A program made the translations under genes and the position numbers. Shown piece by piece: positions 42,124-51,407 of a DNA stretch of 64,000 nucleotides (the first letter of the stretch is position 1; the number at the start of each line of letters is the position of its first letter). The stretch comes from Christensenella sp. UBA4675. Lineage in GTDB: Bacteria; Bacillota; Clostridia; Christensenellales; Borkfalkiaceae. The notes below the pieces were generated by a model. The model did not search any database. It was not told where the DNA came from and was given only the letters and a program-made list of their open reading frames with translations. The stretch covers positions 4,882 to 68,881 of the forward strand of contig DHLF01000006.1 in NCBI GenBank assembly GCA_002405165.1, read 5' to 3'.

Positions 42124-44217
42124 CTACATTTTTTCAAGAAGTTTAAGGTCGATTCCTTTTTCGCTAATTCTTATTATTTCAACTTTAACTTTATCGCCTA
42201 CCGCTAAAACGTCTTCTACAACATTGATACGTTCTTTGCTCATTTTAGAAATATGAATCATACCGTCGTGTCCGGGAGTCAATTCGCAGAATGCACCCGT
42301 TTTAGATATAATTCTTGCAACGGTGGTAATAAACATATCGCCTACTTCTAAGTCCCTAGCAATAGACATTATTATATCTTTTGCTCTTTGAGCCGAAGAA
42401 GTGTCTTCTCCGTAAGATGCGATAAATACTTTTCCGTCATCGTTAATATCAATCTTAACGCCGGTTTCTTCTATAATCTTATTGATAGTCTTTCCGCCGC
42501 TACCGATAACGTCTTTAATCTTATCGGGATTGATAGCAAAAGTAATAATTTTAGGAGCGTATTTAGACAAGTGGTCTGCGGGAGCAGGAATACAATCTAA
42601 CATTTTGCCTAAAATGAAGTGTCTGCCTTCGTTTGCTTGCTTTATTGCTTGTCTTAAAATGGTTTCGTCTATTCCCTTGATTTTAATATCCATTTGAATA
42701 GCCGTAATACCTTCCGTAGTACCCGCAACTTTAAAGTCCATATCGCCAAGGAAGTCTTCTAAGCCTTGAATATCGCTCATAACGCTAACTTTTCCGCTTT
42801 CAACGTCTTTGATTAAGCCCATAGCAATTCCTGCAACAGGTCTTTTAATCGGAACGCCTGCGTCCATTAAAGCTATGGTAGAACCGCAAACGCTTGCTTG
42901 CGACGTAGAACCGTTAGAACTTAAAACTTCGCTTACAAGTCTTATAGCGTAAGGGAATTCGTCTTCGCCGGGGATAACGGGTTCGAGCGACCTTTCAGCC
43001 AAAGCACCGTGTCCGATTTCTCTTCTTCCGGGACTCTTTAAAGCTCTTGCCTCTCCCGAAGCGTATCCGGGCATATTGTAATGGTGCATATATCTCTTGC
43101 TTTGTTCGTCGTCTAATCCTTCTAGCTTTTGAACTTCGCTGATAGTTCCTAACGTACAAGTTGTAAGAACTTGCGTTTGTCCCCTTGTAAATACTCCCGA
43201 ACCGTGAACTCTGGGAAGTATGCCGTGTTCGCACCAAATAGGTCTTATTTCGGTAAGCTTTCTTCCGTCGGGTCTTACGCCGAAATTAGTGATTTTAGCT
43301 CTTACTTTTTCTTTGGTTATATAGTAAAGACTATCTTTAATTTCTCTTGCCATATCGGGATAAATATCCGCAAAATGTTCTAAACAGTCTTTTTCAACTT
43401 CGTCTTGACGAGCTTGTCTTTCTTCTCTATCGAAAGTATCTAACGCCCAGTCAAGTTTTTCGCTTGCGTATTTTCTAACTTCCGCATCTAAATCTTCGGG
43501 AACGTGGTAAAGGTCTATTTCGACTTTCTTTTTGCCTACTTCGCTTGCGATTTTTTCAATAAACGCGCATTGTTTTTTAATTTCTTCGTGTCCGAATAAA
43601 ATAGCTTGTACCATTTCTTCGTCGTCGATTTCTTTCGCGCCTGCTTCAACCATCATAATTGCGTCTTTCGTTCCCGAAAGATTTAAGGTTAAGCGGGTTT
43701 TTTCTCTTTGTTCTACGCTTGGATTGATTACGTATTGTCCGTCAACCATTCCTACGACTACGCTTCCCGTAGGTCCTGCCCACGGAATATCGGATATGGA
43801 TAACGCAACGGAACTTCCGAACATTGCCAAAGGTTCGGGTTGAACGTCGGGTTCTACCGATAAAGCGGTAGCGATAACCGTAACGTCGTTAAATAATCCC
43901 TTTGGAAACAAAGGTCTTATAGGTCTGTCGATTAAACGGGAAGTAAGAATAGCTTTGTCGCTTGCTCTGCCTTCTCTCTTTTTAAATCCGCCGGGGATTT
44001 TGCCTACGGCGTACATCTTTTCTTCGTAATCTACGCTTAACGGGAAAAAGTCCATTCCCTCTCTCGCAACGGGCGCCATGGTAGCGTTTACCATTACTAC
44101 GGTTTCTCCGCAACGAATTACGCAACTGCCGTTAGCTTGTTGAGCGTATTTTCCGACTTCTACCGTAACTTGTCTTCCACCTATTTCGGTAGAAAAAATC
44201 TTGTGATTTTCTGTCAT
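42124..44217 (-). CDS. pnp: Polyribonucleotide nucleotidyltransferase
   Basis: 697 aa. Phosphorolytic 3'-5' exoribonuclease in mRNA decay. Two RNase PH domains (FFPLSVDYEEKMYAVGKIPG, GFKKREGRASDKAILTSRLI; second with SSNGSTSQASVCGSTIALMD), a KH domain (VIGSGGKTINKIIEETGVKI) and an S1 domain (GAFCELTPGHDGMIHISKMS). Start ATG 44217 after AAGGAGAG. Downstream of rpsO as in most bacteria. Its last 30 codons are partly duplicated downstream. Confidence 0.97.
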   Translation of the reverse strand: MTENHKIFSTEIGGRQVTVEVGKYAQQANGSCVIRCGETVVMVNATMAPVAREGMDFFPLSVDYEEKMYAVGKIPGGFKKREGRASDKAILTSRLIDRPIRPLFPKGLFNDVTVIATALSVEPDVQPEPLAMFGSSVALSISDIPWAGPTGSVVVGMVDGQYVINPSVEQREKTRLTLNLSGTKDAIMMVEAGAKEIDDEEMVQAILFGHEEIKKQCAFIEKIASEVGKKKVEIDLYHVPEDLDAEVRKYASEKLDWALDTFDREERQARQDEVEKDCLEHFADIYPDMAREIKDSLYYITKEKVRAKITNFGVRPDGRKLTEIRPIWCEHGILPRVHGSGVFTRGQTQVLTTCTLGTISEVQKLEGLDDEQSKRYMHHYNMPGYASGEARALKSPGRREIGHGALAERSLEPVIPGEDEFPYAIRLVSEVLSSNGSTSQASVCGSTIALMDAGVPIKRPVAGIAMGLIKDVESGKVSVMSDIQGLEDFLGDMDFKVAGTTEGITAIQMDIKIKGIDETILRQAIKQANEGRHFILGKMLDCIPAPADHLSKYAPKIITFAINPDKIKDVIGSGGKTINKIIEETGVKIDINDDGKVFIASYGEDTSSAQRAKDIIMSIARDLEVGDMFITTVARIISKTGAFCELTPGHDGMIHISKMSKERINVVEDVLAVGDKVKVEIIRISEKGIDLKLLEKM

Positions 44218-44249
44218 TTTCTCTCCTTGTTATACTCTATTTATTGAAC

Positions 44250-44261
44250 GCCCTTTCGGGC
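44250..44261 (-). other. Small hairpin in the rpsO-pnp spacer
   Basis: Minus-strand GCCC-GAAA-GGGC, a stable tetraloop hairpin in the pnp leader. In E. coli the pnp leader is an RNase III autoregulation target; whether this small stem does anything similar is unknown. Confidence 0.4.
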
Positions 44262-44284
44262 TGAACTAACTTTTTAAAAGCAAA

Positions 44285-44312
44285 CAAAAAAGGGGTAAAA
44301 TAGTTTACCCCT
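44285..44312 (-). terminator. Terminator after rpsO
   Basis: 9-bp stem AGGGGTAAA/TTTACCCCT with a 4-nt loop, then six T on the minus strand. Confidence 0.85.
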
Positions 44313-44319
44313 ATCTTTA

Positions 44320-44583
44320 TTATTTTCTTAAACCTAATTTTTCGATTAAAGCTCTGTAAGCTTCGATGTCTTTGGATTTCAAATAATCCAATAAACCTTT
44401 ACGCTTACCAACCATTTTTAAAAGACCGCGTCTGGAATGATTGTCGCTGTGATTAGCCTTTAAGTGTTCGTTAAGGTGATTGATTCTTTCGGTAAGTAAC
44501 GCTACTTGAACTTCTACCGAACCCGTGTCGCCTTCGTGTCTAGCATATTCGGAAATAATGCTTGCTTTCTTTTCCATATCCAT
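44320..44583 (-). CDS. rpsO: 30S ribosomal protein S15
   Basis: 87 aa. Binds 16S rRNA central domain early in assembly. Family signatures [40 protein letters not shown] and [13 protein letters not shown]. Start ATG 44583, set by AGGAGG 8 nt upstream; a longer in-frame ORF is not coding. Own promoter at 44673-44701; pnp follows after a terminator. Confidence 0.97.
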   Translation of the reverse strand: MDMEKKASIISEYARHEGDTGSVEVQVALLTERINHLNEHLKANHSDNHSRRGLLKMVGKRKGLLDYLKSKDIEAYRALIEKLGLRK

Positions 44584-44672
44584 TTTTTTATCCTCCTTCT
44601 TATGGATAGTAATTTGCTTATAACAAAGCAAAACGTCAGAGTTTCGTTAAACCTTGTCGTAAGTACTATTTA

Positions 44673-44701
44673 ATTTTAACATATTAAGTTTTAAAATGCA
44701 A
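44673..44701 (-). promoter_or_regulatory. Promoter for rpsO
   Basis: Minus-strand TTGCAT (44701-44696), 17-nt spacer, extended -10 TGTTAAAAT (TAAAAT at 44678-44673). The -35 overlaps the end of hemZ. Confidence 0.75.
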
Positions 44702-46058
44702 TTTTTTTAGTAAAAAATTTTAATTTTTCTTTCGAAATTATTTTTATATTTTTTATATACGTCAAAACGTCTTTCGGCGGATAGTATCTCTCTATTTTTT
44801 TGCCGTCGGAAATAATTATTTTGCTGTTCGCACTCGCCCCGAATGCCAAATTATCCGTTACTTCTTCCATTACTCCCACGTTATACAAACATTCCTTGCC
44901 TTTTAAAGAATACCCCACGTTTTCATAGTTTCCCGCCATATATTTTTGCCTGTATAAATAGTACGGCGAATATAAATTTTCAGTTAAAATTTTTTGAGAA
45001 TAAGAAAGCATTTTGCCTATTTCGCCGTCCGATAAATAGTCGCACTCTCTTTTTAAAGAACTTCCTGCCTTTATGCAAAGCGTATGCACGGTTACGTTAT
45101 CGGGTTTAAACTCCAAGGTTTTATCTACGGAATTTTTAAAATCTTTTAAGTTTTCTCCTTTTAACCCCGCAATTAAATCCATATTTATATAAAACGGATA
45201 ATTTCTAGCTAGTTTAAAACAAGAATAAATTTGCTCTACCGTATGTTTTCTTCCTATTAAATCAAGCGTTTTTTGATTTAACGTTTGCGGATTTATACAT
45301 ATCCTGTTTACACCGTATTTAGCGTAAATATCTAATTTTTCCTTAGTTACGCAATCGGGACGACCGGCTTCTACGGTAAACTCTACGTTTGACGGAATAT
45401 CCAGCGTTTTTAAAAGTTTTTCGGTTTGCTCTTCGTTTAAAACAGCAGGTGTTCCACCGCCTATATACACCGTACCTATTCTACTTTTATATAAGTCTTT
45501 TGCTTGATTTATTTCATAGCAAAGTGCCTCTATATATTCGTTAACGGGTGATTTTTCGTTTAATGCACCCGAAACGAACGAACAATAATAACATCTTGAC
45601 GGGCAAAACGGAATTCCGACGTATATATCTAATTTGTCCGTTTGAACGTTAAGAGAATTTTGCGTTTGAATTATGGATTTAACTAAGTTTATTTTATTAT
45701 CGTCAACTTCCATTTCACGCGAAAAGTATTCTTCGAAATTATCAAAGCTTTTTGCAAACTTTACGGGACGAATTCCAGTTAAAGCTCCCCAAGGAAGTTT
45801 TACGTTAAAGTGTTTTTCCAAAGCTTTATACAAACATAATTTAGTATATCGTTTTAAATATCTTTTTCTCTCTATTTCACCGCTAAAACTTGCATTTCTT
45901 TTTACTTCTGTTTTTTCGCCGTTAAGTAAAACGTAACAATAAAAAGTGTTTGCCTTTTCTTCCCCAAACACAAAAATATCTTGCGCTAAACGGGGCGAAA
46001 ACATTTTGTACAATTCGTTATACTCGGGGATAAAGGAAGTTAAATTGCTTTCAATCAT
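44691..46058 (-). CDS. hemZ: HemZ-type radical SAM protein (coproporphyrinogen dehydrogenase-like)
   Basis: 455 aa. An N-terminal HemZ-specific region ends in LPWGALTGIRPVKF (about 90-105). The radical SAM core follows with PFCPSRCYYCSFVSG (Cx3Cx2C binding the 4Fe-4S cluster) and YIGGGTPAVL, then the HemN-like C-terminal domain. HemZ is related to oxygen-independent coproporphyrinogen oxidase, but its true reaction in Clostridia is not certain. Overlaps the MBL gene by 8 nt. Conserved position after relA. Confidence 0.9.
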   Translation of the reverse strand: MIESNLTSFIPEYNELYKMFSPRLAQDIFVFGEEKANTFYCYVLLNGEKTEVKRNASFSGEIERKRYLKRYTKLCLYKALEKHFNVKLPWGALTGIRPVKFAKSFDNFEEYFSREMEVDDNKINLVKSIIQTQNSLNVQTDKLDIYVGIPFCPSRCYYCSFVSGALNEKSPVNEYIEALCYEINQAKDLYKSRIGTVYIGGGTPAVLNEEQTEKLLKTLDIPSNVEFTVEAGRPDCVTKEKLDIYAKYGVNRICINPQTLNQKTLDLIGRKHTVEQIYSCFKLARNYPFYINMDLIAGLKGENLKDFKNSVDKTLEFKPDNVTVHTLCIKAGSSLKRECDYLSDGEIGKMLSYSQKILTENLYSPYYLYRQKYMAGNYENVGYSLKGKECLYNVGVMEEVTDNLAFGASANSKIIISDGKKIERYYPPKDVLTYIKNIKIISKEKLKFFTKKIAF

Positions 46059-46674
46059 GGTCTATTTCTAAACAGGGATTGTGTGTTTTTTCATAATCTA
46101 GCGTAGTAGAATATCCGTGCCCCGTGTACACCTTATAATTTTTTTCTAGCTTAAAAAGTTTTCTTTTTAAAGAACCCATCAGCGCGCAAAAACTTCCCGT
46201 AGGTAAGTCTGGACGACCATAACCTTCGTAAAAAAGCGTATCGCCCGAAAACATTACGTCATCTACTATATAACAAACCGAACCGTTAGTATGCCCCGGC
46301 GTATGTAAAACTTTAAAGGTAAGTCCTCCGACGGTTAAGTCCCCTTCTTCTATTAAAACGTCCGCGTGAAATTTTTTAAACGGAACACCGAAATATTCCG
46401 AGCAATTTCCGTCTCCGTACAATTTATCCGCGTCTAGCGAATGAACATATACCTTTACCCCCAAAGCTTGAATATCCGCTCCTCCGCCCGCGTGGTCGAA
46501 ATGTCCGTGCGTAAGTATCATTGCAACGGGCGTGTACCCGTCCGACACGATTTTATCGTAAACTTCTTTAGCGTCCGAGCCTAAATCTATTATCACCGCT
46601 TGTTTGTTTTGTTCGTTATAGACTATATAACAATTTTCGCCAAACTCGGTACAAGTGTGTCTTTTAATTATCAT
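46051..46674 (-). CDS. Metallo-beta-lactamase fold hydrolase (glyoxalase II-like)
   Basis: 207 aa. Metal motif THGHFDHAGG, later LHTPGHTNGS, VMFSGDTLF and YTGHGYSTT with the remaining His/Asp ligands. Small single-domain member of the GloB-like group common in Clostridia; likely a thioester hydrolase, substrate unknown. Start ATG 46674 with GGAG upstream. Lies between relA and hemZ, a conserved Clostridial order. Confidence 0.9.
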   Translation of the reverse strand: MIIKRHTCTEFGENCYIVYNEQNKQAVIIDLGSDAKEVYDKIVSDGYTPVAMILTHGHFDHAGGGADIQALGVKVYVHSLDADKLYGDGNCSEYFGVPFKKFHADVLIEEGDLTVGGLTFKVLHTPGHTNGSVCYIVDDVMFSGDTLFYEGYGRPDLPTGSFCALMGSLKRKLFKLEKNYKVYTGHGYSTTLDYEKTHNPCLEIDHD

Positions 46675-46802
46675 TTTTTCTCCAAAAATCAACGTATAAG
46701 TCGATAAACGGCTAAAACTTTTAAGTAAATTGTATTTTAAAATATGAATTTCTACGTTTATTTATACCGTTTAAAAATCGAATACGGAAATTTAATACTA
46801 AT

Positions 46803-48953
46803 TTAGTTAAGCGTTCTAAATACGTCTACTACGTTTTTATCGGCTTGTATTTTTTCTATTAAAGTATCAAGGTCTTCGCTTTTATTTAGCCTTACGGTAA
46901 ACTCAATTACGCCGAGTTTCAGTTTTTGGTCAACCCTACCGTTAATAGAAGTTATAGTAAGTCCCATCTTCATACAAATACCCGAAATAATATTTATCAT
47001 GGTAGCGTTTTCGTCGAACGTTACTTTTATAGAAGCGGTAAATCCTGCCGAACTCTTACCCGTCCATTCGACGTCTACAAACCTTGCCTTATCTTCGTTT
47101 TTCATATTTGGACAGTTTGCTCTGTGAACGGTAACGCCCCTACCCTTTGAAACGAATCCTATAATTTTATCGCCGGGGACGGGATTACAGCAACCCGCAA
47201 ACCTAACTAACATTCCGCTTAGTCCGTTTACCGTAACTTCTTCGCTGACCGTGCGTTTATTTATATTTAATTTGGAACTATTTCCTTCGGGTTTGATTTG
47301 GTTTACTTTTTTGTATAAGTCGACTAATTTACTTATTATTTGTCCCGCGGGGATAGCTCCTACGCCTATTGCGGCGTACATTTCGTCTTCCGTAGCAAAC
47401 CCAAAACGAAGATTTATGGTTTCGAAACTTACGGAATTTAATAATTGAGAAACCGTGTAACCTTTTGCTTTTACGTCGTTTTCGAATATGGATTTACCCG
47501 TTTTGACTTTTTCTTCTACCATATTACGCTTGAAAAAGCTCCTGATTTTGGCTTTTGCGCCTGACGATTGAGCTATTTTAAGCCAGTCCCAACTAGGACC
47601 TTTAGAAGATTTATTCGTAATTATTTCTACCATGTCGCCAACTTGCAACGTAGTATTTAGCGGAACTATTTTTCCGTTTACTTTCGCGCCGACGCATTTA
47701 TGCCCTACTTCCGTATGAATATGATAGGCAAAATCTATGGGCGTTGAATTTTTAGGAAGCGATACGACTTCTCCCTTAGGGGTAAAAACTAAAACTTCGC
47801 TGGAATATATGTCGCCCTTTATAGACTCTATAAATTCCTTACTGTCTTTAATTCCGCCTTGCCATTCCATAACTTCCCTTATCCAAGAAAGTCTGTTTTC
47901 GAAAGCGGAAGCGTCTTCTTTGTTTTCTTTATATTTCCAATGCGCGGCAATACCGTATTCGGCTATTTTGTGCATTTCTTCCGTTCTTATTTGAATTTCG
48001 AAAATTTGACCGAAACTCGTAACAACGGTAGTATGCAAGCCTTGATACATATTCGGCTTAGGCGTTGCGATATAATCTTTAATTCTACCCGGGATAGGCT
48101 TCCATTTTTTATGAATTTTACCTAATAACTCATAACAGTTGTCAACAGTTTTTACTATCGCCCTTACGGCGGTTAAATCGTAAATTTGATCTAAGGTTTT
48201 CCCTTGATTTTTCATTTTTTTGTAAATACTGTAAAAATGTTTGGGACGACCGTACACTTCGCCTTCTATTCCCGATTCTTGCATTATTTCTTGTAGTTCG
48301 CTTACGACTTTTGCAACGAATTCTCTTCTTTCGGCTACTTTTGAATGAATGTTTACGCTTAAATATTCATAAGCGTCGGGGTCAAGATATTTTAAGCACA
48401 AGTCTTCTAATTCGCATTTAATTTGCGAAATACCTAGTCTGCCTGCTAACGGTGCGTAAATTTCTATGGTTTCGTGCGCCATACGCTTTTGTCTTTCGGG
48501 TGAAAGAAAATTTAATGAACGCATATTGTGCAACCTGTCGGCAAGTTTTATTATTATAACCCTTATGTCTTTAGCCATAGACACGAAAATCTTTTTAAAG
48601 TTCTCCGCCTGTTCTTCTTCGTAAGACTTAAATTCTATTTTTTCTAATTTAGTAACGCCGTCTACAAGACTTAACACTTCTTGTCCGAATTCTTTTTCAA
48701 TATCGCTTGCCGAAACCGACGTATCTTCCAACACGTCGTGCAAAAAAGCGGCGGTTACGCTTGCGCAGTCTAACCCTAAGTCTATTAAAATTTCAGCAAC
48801 GGCGCAAGGGTGCGTAAAATAATCTTCCCCAGACGCCCTTTTTTGGTTTCTATGCGCTTCTTTTGCAAAATAATAAGCTTTTTTTAAAGTCGCAATTTCG
48901 TCTTGCGAATAATTTTTTTCAATTTTTTGTAATACGTCGTCTACTACGTCCAT
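46803..48953 (-). CDS. relA: Bifunctional (p)ppGpp synthetase/hydrolase
   Basis: 716 aa Rel/RelA/SpoT protein. HD hydrolase domain (HPCAVAEILIDLG, AAFLHDVLEDT), synthetase domain (YDLTAVRAIVKTVDNCYELL, RIKDYIATPKPNMYQGLHTT), TGS (VFTPKGEVVSLPKNSTPIDF), a conserved-Cys region (RFAGCCNPVPGDKI) and a C-terminal ACT domain. Both catalytic halves look intact, so it should make and degrade the alarmone. The Shine-Dalgarno lies in the end of recJ, 4 nt between genes. Confidence 0.96.
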   Translation of the reverse strand: MDVVDDVLQKIEKNYSQDEIATLKKAYYFAKEAHRNQKRASGEDYFTHPCAVAEILIDLGLDCASVTAAFLHDVLEDTSVSASDIEKEFGQEVLSLVDGVTKLEKIEFKSYEEEQAENFKKIFVSMAKDIRVIIIKLADRLHNMRSLNFLSPERQKRMAHETIEIYAPLAGRLGISQIKCELEDLCLKYLDPDAYEYLSVNIHSKVAERREFVAKVVSELQEIMQESGIEGEVYGRPKHFYSIYKKMKNQGKTLDQIYDLTAVRAIVKTVDNCYELLGKIHKKWKPIPGRIKDYIATPKPNMYQGLHTTVVTSFGQIFEIQIRTEEMHKIAEYGIAAHWKYKENKEDASAFENRLSWIREVMEWQGGIKDSKEFIESIKGDIYSSEVLVFTPKGEVVSLPKNSTPIDFAYHIHTEVGHKCVGAKVNGKIVPLNTTLQVGDMVEIITNKSSKGPSWDWLKIAQSSGAKAKIRSFFKRNMVEEKVKTGKSIFENDVKAKGYTVSQLLNSVSFETINLRFGFATEDEMYAAIGVGAIPAGQIISKLVDLYKKVNQIKPEGNSSKLNINKRTVSEEVTVNGLSGMLVRFAGCCNPVPGDKIIGFVSKGRGVTVHRANCPNMKNEDKARFVDVEWTGKSSAGFTASIKVTFDENATMINIISGICMKMGLTITSINGRVDQKLKLGVIEFTVRLNKSEDLDTLIEKIQADKNVVDVFRTLN

Positions 48954-48957
48954 AATA

Positions 48958-51198
48958 CTAATTCTCCGTTTCGCATATTCTAAGTATTTTAGATTCGTTT
49001 AAATTTGCCTTTACTCCGTTGTCTATATAAATATAGCCGTCTTTTTCTTTTACGATACCTAACTCTATTAAAACTTCAACGCAAAATATTGCTTGATAAG
49101 CGTTTATTTTATCATTTTTTAGAGCAAAATCTACACTAGATAAGTAACCTGCGTTTTTTAAAGCTTTAAATATCGGAATAAAACTCTCTCTATCGCAATT
49201 TAATTTTTGAGTATACGCTTTTATGCTGTCGCATACCACGCTTTTATCGCTAGCGTAAAGATTTCCGTCGTCTAAATACAAAACGTTTTTATAGTTCCCT
49301 GCGTTTTCTAACCCGAAAATTACTTTATTTAACAAAGATTCGTCTTGACTACGACAAATTTCCGTAGATAAATCTTTTAATTCGGGGTAAAATTCTAAGT
49401 TTTCAGGATTATTTACCGCAAAAATCGTTCCGTAAGGAATTTCTAAGCTCTTTTTAACAAGCTCTTTCATTTCTTGTTTAGAAACTTTTTTTGCCTTATC
49501 TAAACCATTTTTTAAATTCCTTAAATAACTCCTAAATAAATATAATTTTTGCTTTTCTCCGCTTATAACTCTTTCAAAACCTTTTACAAAACCTTTTAAC
49601 TGTTCCTTTCCGTTAAAAGTAGAAACGTTTATTTCAAAAATAATTTTTTTGGAAAGTCCGTCCGATAAATCTTGCTTGTATTTTAACCCGTTAAAATATA
49701 CCATATCGCAACAAATTCCGCTAAAAGCTATATGATTTCCACTTAAATTTCTTACTAAAACGTTATTTATTTCACATAAAAATAAAGGTTTTTTATTACC
49801 TATCCCAAAAGGTTCTAGTTTGCTTAAATCCTTAACGTCGTTTAAACTTAAAACTTCCGACACAAGTTTATCTACTACCGTTTTTTTGACGAAAAAGCTT
49901 ATTTCTTGTTTGGATATTTCTTTTTCGAACGCCGTTTTAAAGTTCTCAAAATTTTCTTGTTTTACGCTTACGCCTGCCGCTTGATTATGTCCGCCAAATC
50001 CGCAAGTAAACTCCGATACGTTATTTAAAGCTTCAAAAACGTTTATTCCTTCTATCGAACGCGCCGAGCCTTTTAGGACTCCGTCCTGCAAAGAAAACAG
50101 TATTACCGGGCGACTATATTCTTCCGCTAAACGCGCCGATACTATTCCCGTAAGTCCGCCTGACCAACCTTCCCCTTGTAAAACGATAGAACTTCTCTCT
50201 AATCCTTGCTCTTTTAATTGATTTTTAGCTTGTTCGTACAATATTTCACAGTCCGATTGTCTTAATTGATTGTAAGAATTTACCGTTTCCGCTAGCGACA
50301 ACGCCGTTAAATAATCGGTAGTTTTAAGTAATTTTAACGCGTCGTTTGCTTTTCCCATTCGCCCCGAAGCGTTTATTCTCGGCGCAATGGTATAAGCTAT
50401 GGTAGTGGACGTTACGTCTTTTATTTTACTTAAATCGCACAAAGCTTTAAAACACGGTCTTGGTTTTTCAAAGAGTTTTAATCCTTCTTTTACCAAATCT
50501 CTGTTTTCGCCGATTAGCGTCATCGAATCGGCAATGGTGGCTACGGCAACAAAATCTAGTAGCTCGTCCGCCTTGTCCCCTATTAAAGCTTTTGCAAGTT
50601 TATACGCCACCCCGCTTCCGCAAAGATTATCGTACGGATAATCGCTTTTAATTTTACAATTTACAGTTATGCAATCGGGTAAAATTTCGGGCAATTCGTG
50701 GTGGTCGGTTACAATAATATCTATATTTTTATTTTTTAAATATTCTATTTCGTTTTTGCAACTTATACCGCAGTCGACCGTTATAATTAAATTAGGTTTT
50801 AACGGTAAAATTTCTTTTATGCTAGATTCCGTAATTCCGTAACCGTTTTTTCTTTCGGGAACGTAAGTTAAAACTTCTACCCCTAATTCTTTAAAAGTAT
50901 AATAGAGAATAGAAGTGGAGCAAACGCCGTCGCAATCGTAATCGCCGTAAATTAAAATTTTTTCGTTTTCAGATAAAGCTTTTTTTATTCTTTGCTCGGC
51001 TTTATCTAAATTTTTTAATAAATAAGGACTTAAAAAGTTTTGCTTACCGCAATATAAAAATTTTTTACATTTTTCTACGGTGTCTATTCCCCTTTTTATT
51101 AAAATTTCGCTAGTTAAAGGACTAATTGAAAATTCTTTTGAAATTTCCCTTTGAATATTTAATTGTTCTTGCGTTAAGTCAGGTTTTATTTCTATCAT
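48958..51198 (-). CDS. recJ: Single-stranded-DNA exonuclease RecJ
   Basis: 746 aa. DHH-family 5'-3' exonuclease for recombination and repair. Motifs: LIYGDYDCDGVCSTSILYYT, TVDCGISC, IIVTDHHELP, and DHHA1 GFGGHNQAAGVSV. The OB-fold after residue 460 is present and a further C-terminal extension of about 150 residues follows, as in Firmicute RecJ. Shine-Dalgarno AAGGA. Between secF and relA, a conserved arrangement. Confidence 0.94.
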   Translation of the reverse strand: MIEIKPDLTQEQLNIQREISKEFSISPLTSEILIKRGIDTVEKCKKFLYCGKQNFLSPYLLKNLDKAEQRIKKALSENEKILIYGDYDCDGVCSTSILYYTFKELGVEVLTYVPERKNGYGITESSIKEILPLKPNLIITVDCGISCKNEIEYLKNKNIDIIVTDHHELPEILPDCITVNCKIKSDYPYDNLCGSGVAYKLAKALIGDKADELLDFVAVATIADSMTLIGENRDLVKEGLKLFEKPRPCFKALCDLSKIKDVTSTTIAYTIAPRINASGRMGKANDALKLLKTTDYLTALSLAETVNSYNQLRQSDCEILYEQAKNQLKEQGLERSSIVLQGEGWSGGLTGIVSARLAEEYSRPVILFSLQDGVLKGSARSIEGINVFEALNNVSEFTCGFGGHNQAAGVSVKQENFENFKTAFEKEISKQEISFFVKKTVVDKLVSEVLSLNDVKDLSKLEPFGIGNKKPLFLCEINNVLVRNLSGNHIAFSGICCDMVYFNGLKYKQDLSDGLSKKIIFEINVSTFNGKEQLKGFVKGFERVISGEKQKLYLFRSYLRNLKNGLDKAKKVSKQEMKELVKKSLEIPYGTIFAVNNPENLEFYPELKDLSTEICRSQDESLLNKVIFGLENAGNYKNVLYLDDGNLYASDKSVVCDSIKAYTQKLNCDRESFIPIFKALKNAGYLSSVDFALKNDKINAYQAIFCVEVLIELGIVKEKDGYIYIDNGVKANLNESKILRICETEN

Positions 51199-51364
51199 AT
51201 TATAGTCCTTTTTGTATTTCTATCGTTCAATCTTAGTGAAAATTTTTAACCTAAGAACATAATTATATATTTATAATTTTAAAAATAAAAAGTAAACTAA
51301 GTAAAACTATTGTGTTTTGCTTTTTACATAAAAATTAAACGCTAGTTAAAGTAAATTTAAAACG

Positions 51365-51394
51365 TAAAGCGGACATAAATTTATGTCCGCTTTA
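51365..51394 (-). terminator. Terminator after secF
   Basis: Perfect 30-nt palindrome (15-bp arms) about 14 nt past the secF stop. The remainder of 51199-51364 is AT-rich without clear signals. Confidence 0.85.
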
Positions 51395-51407
51395 TTTTTA
51401 TTTTCTA

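Noticed and set aside
42995..43237. Arg-rich 80-aa ORF on the same strand inside pnp
   Set aside because: It is a frame-shifted shadow of a highly conserved gene with no ribosome-binding site; similar shadows elsewhere (for example 5107-5685, 9321-10013) were dropped for the same reason.
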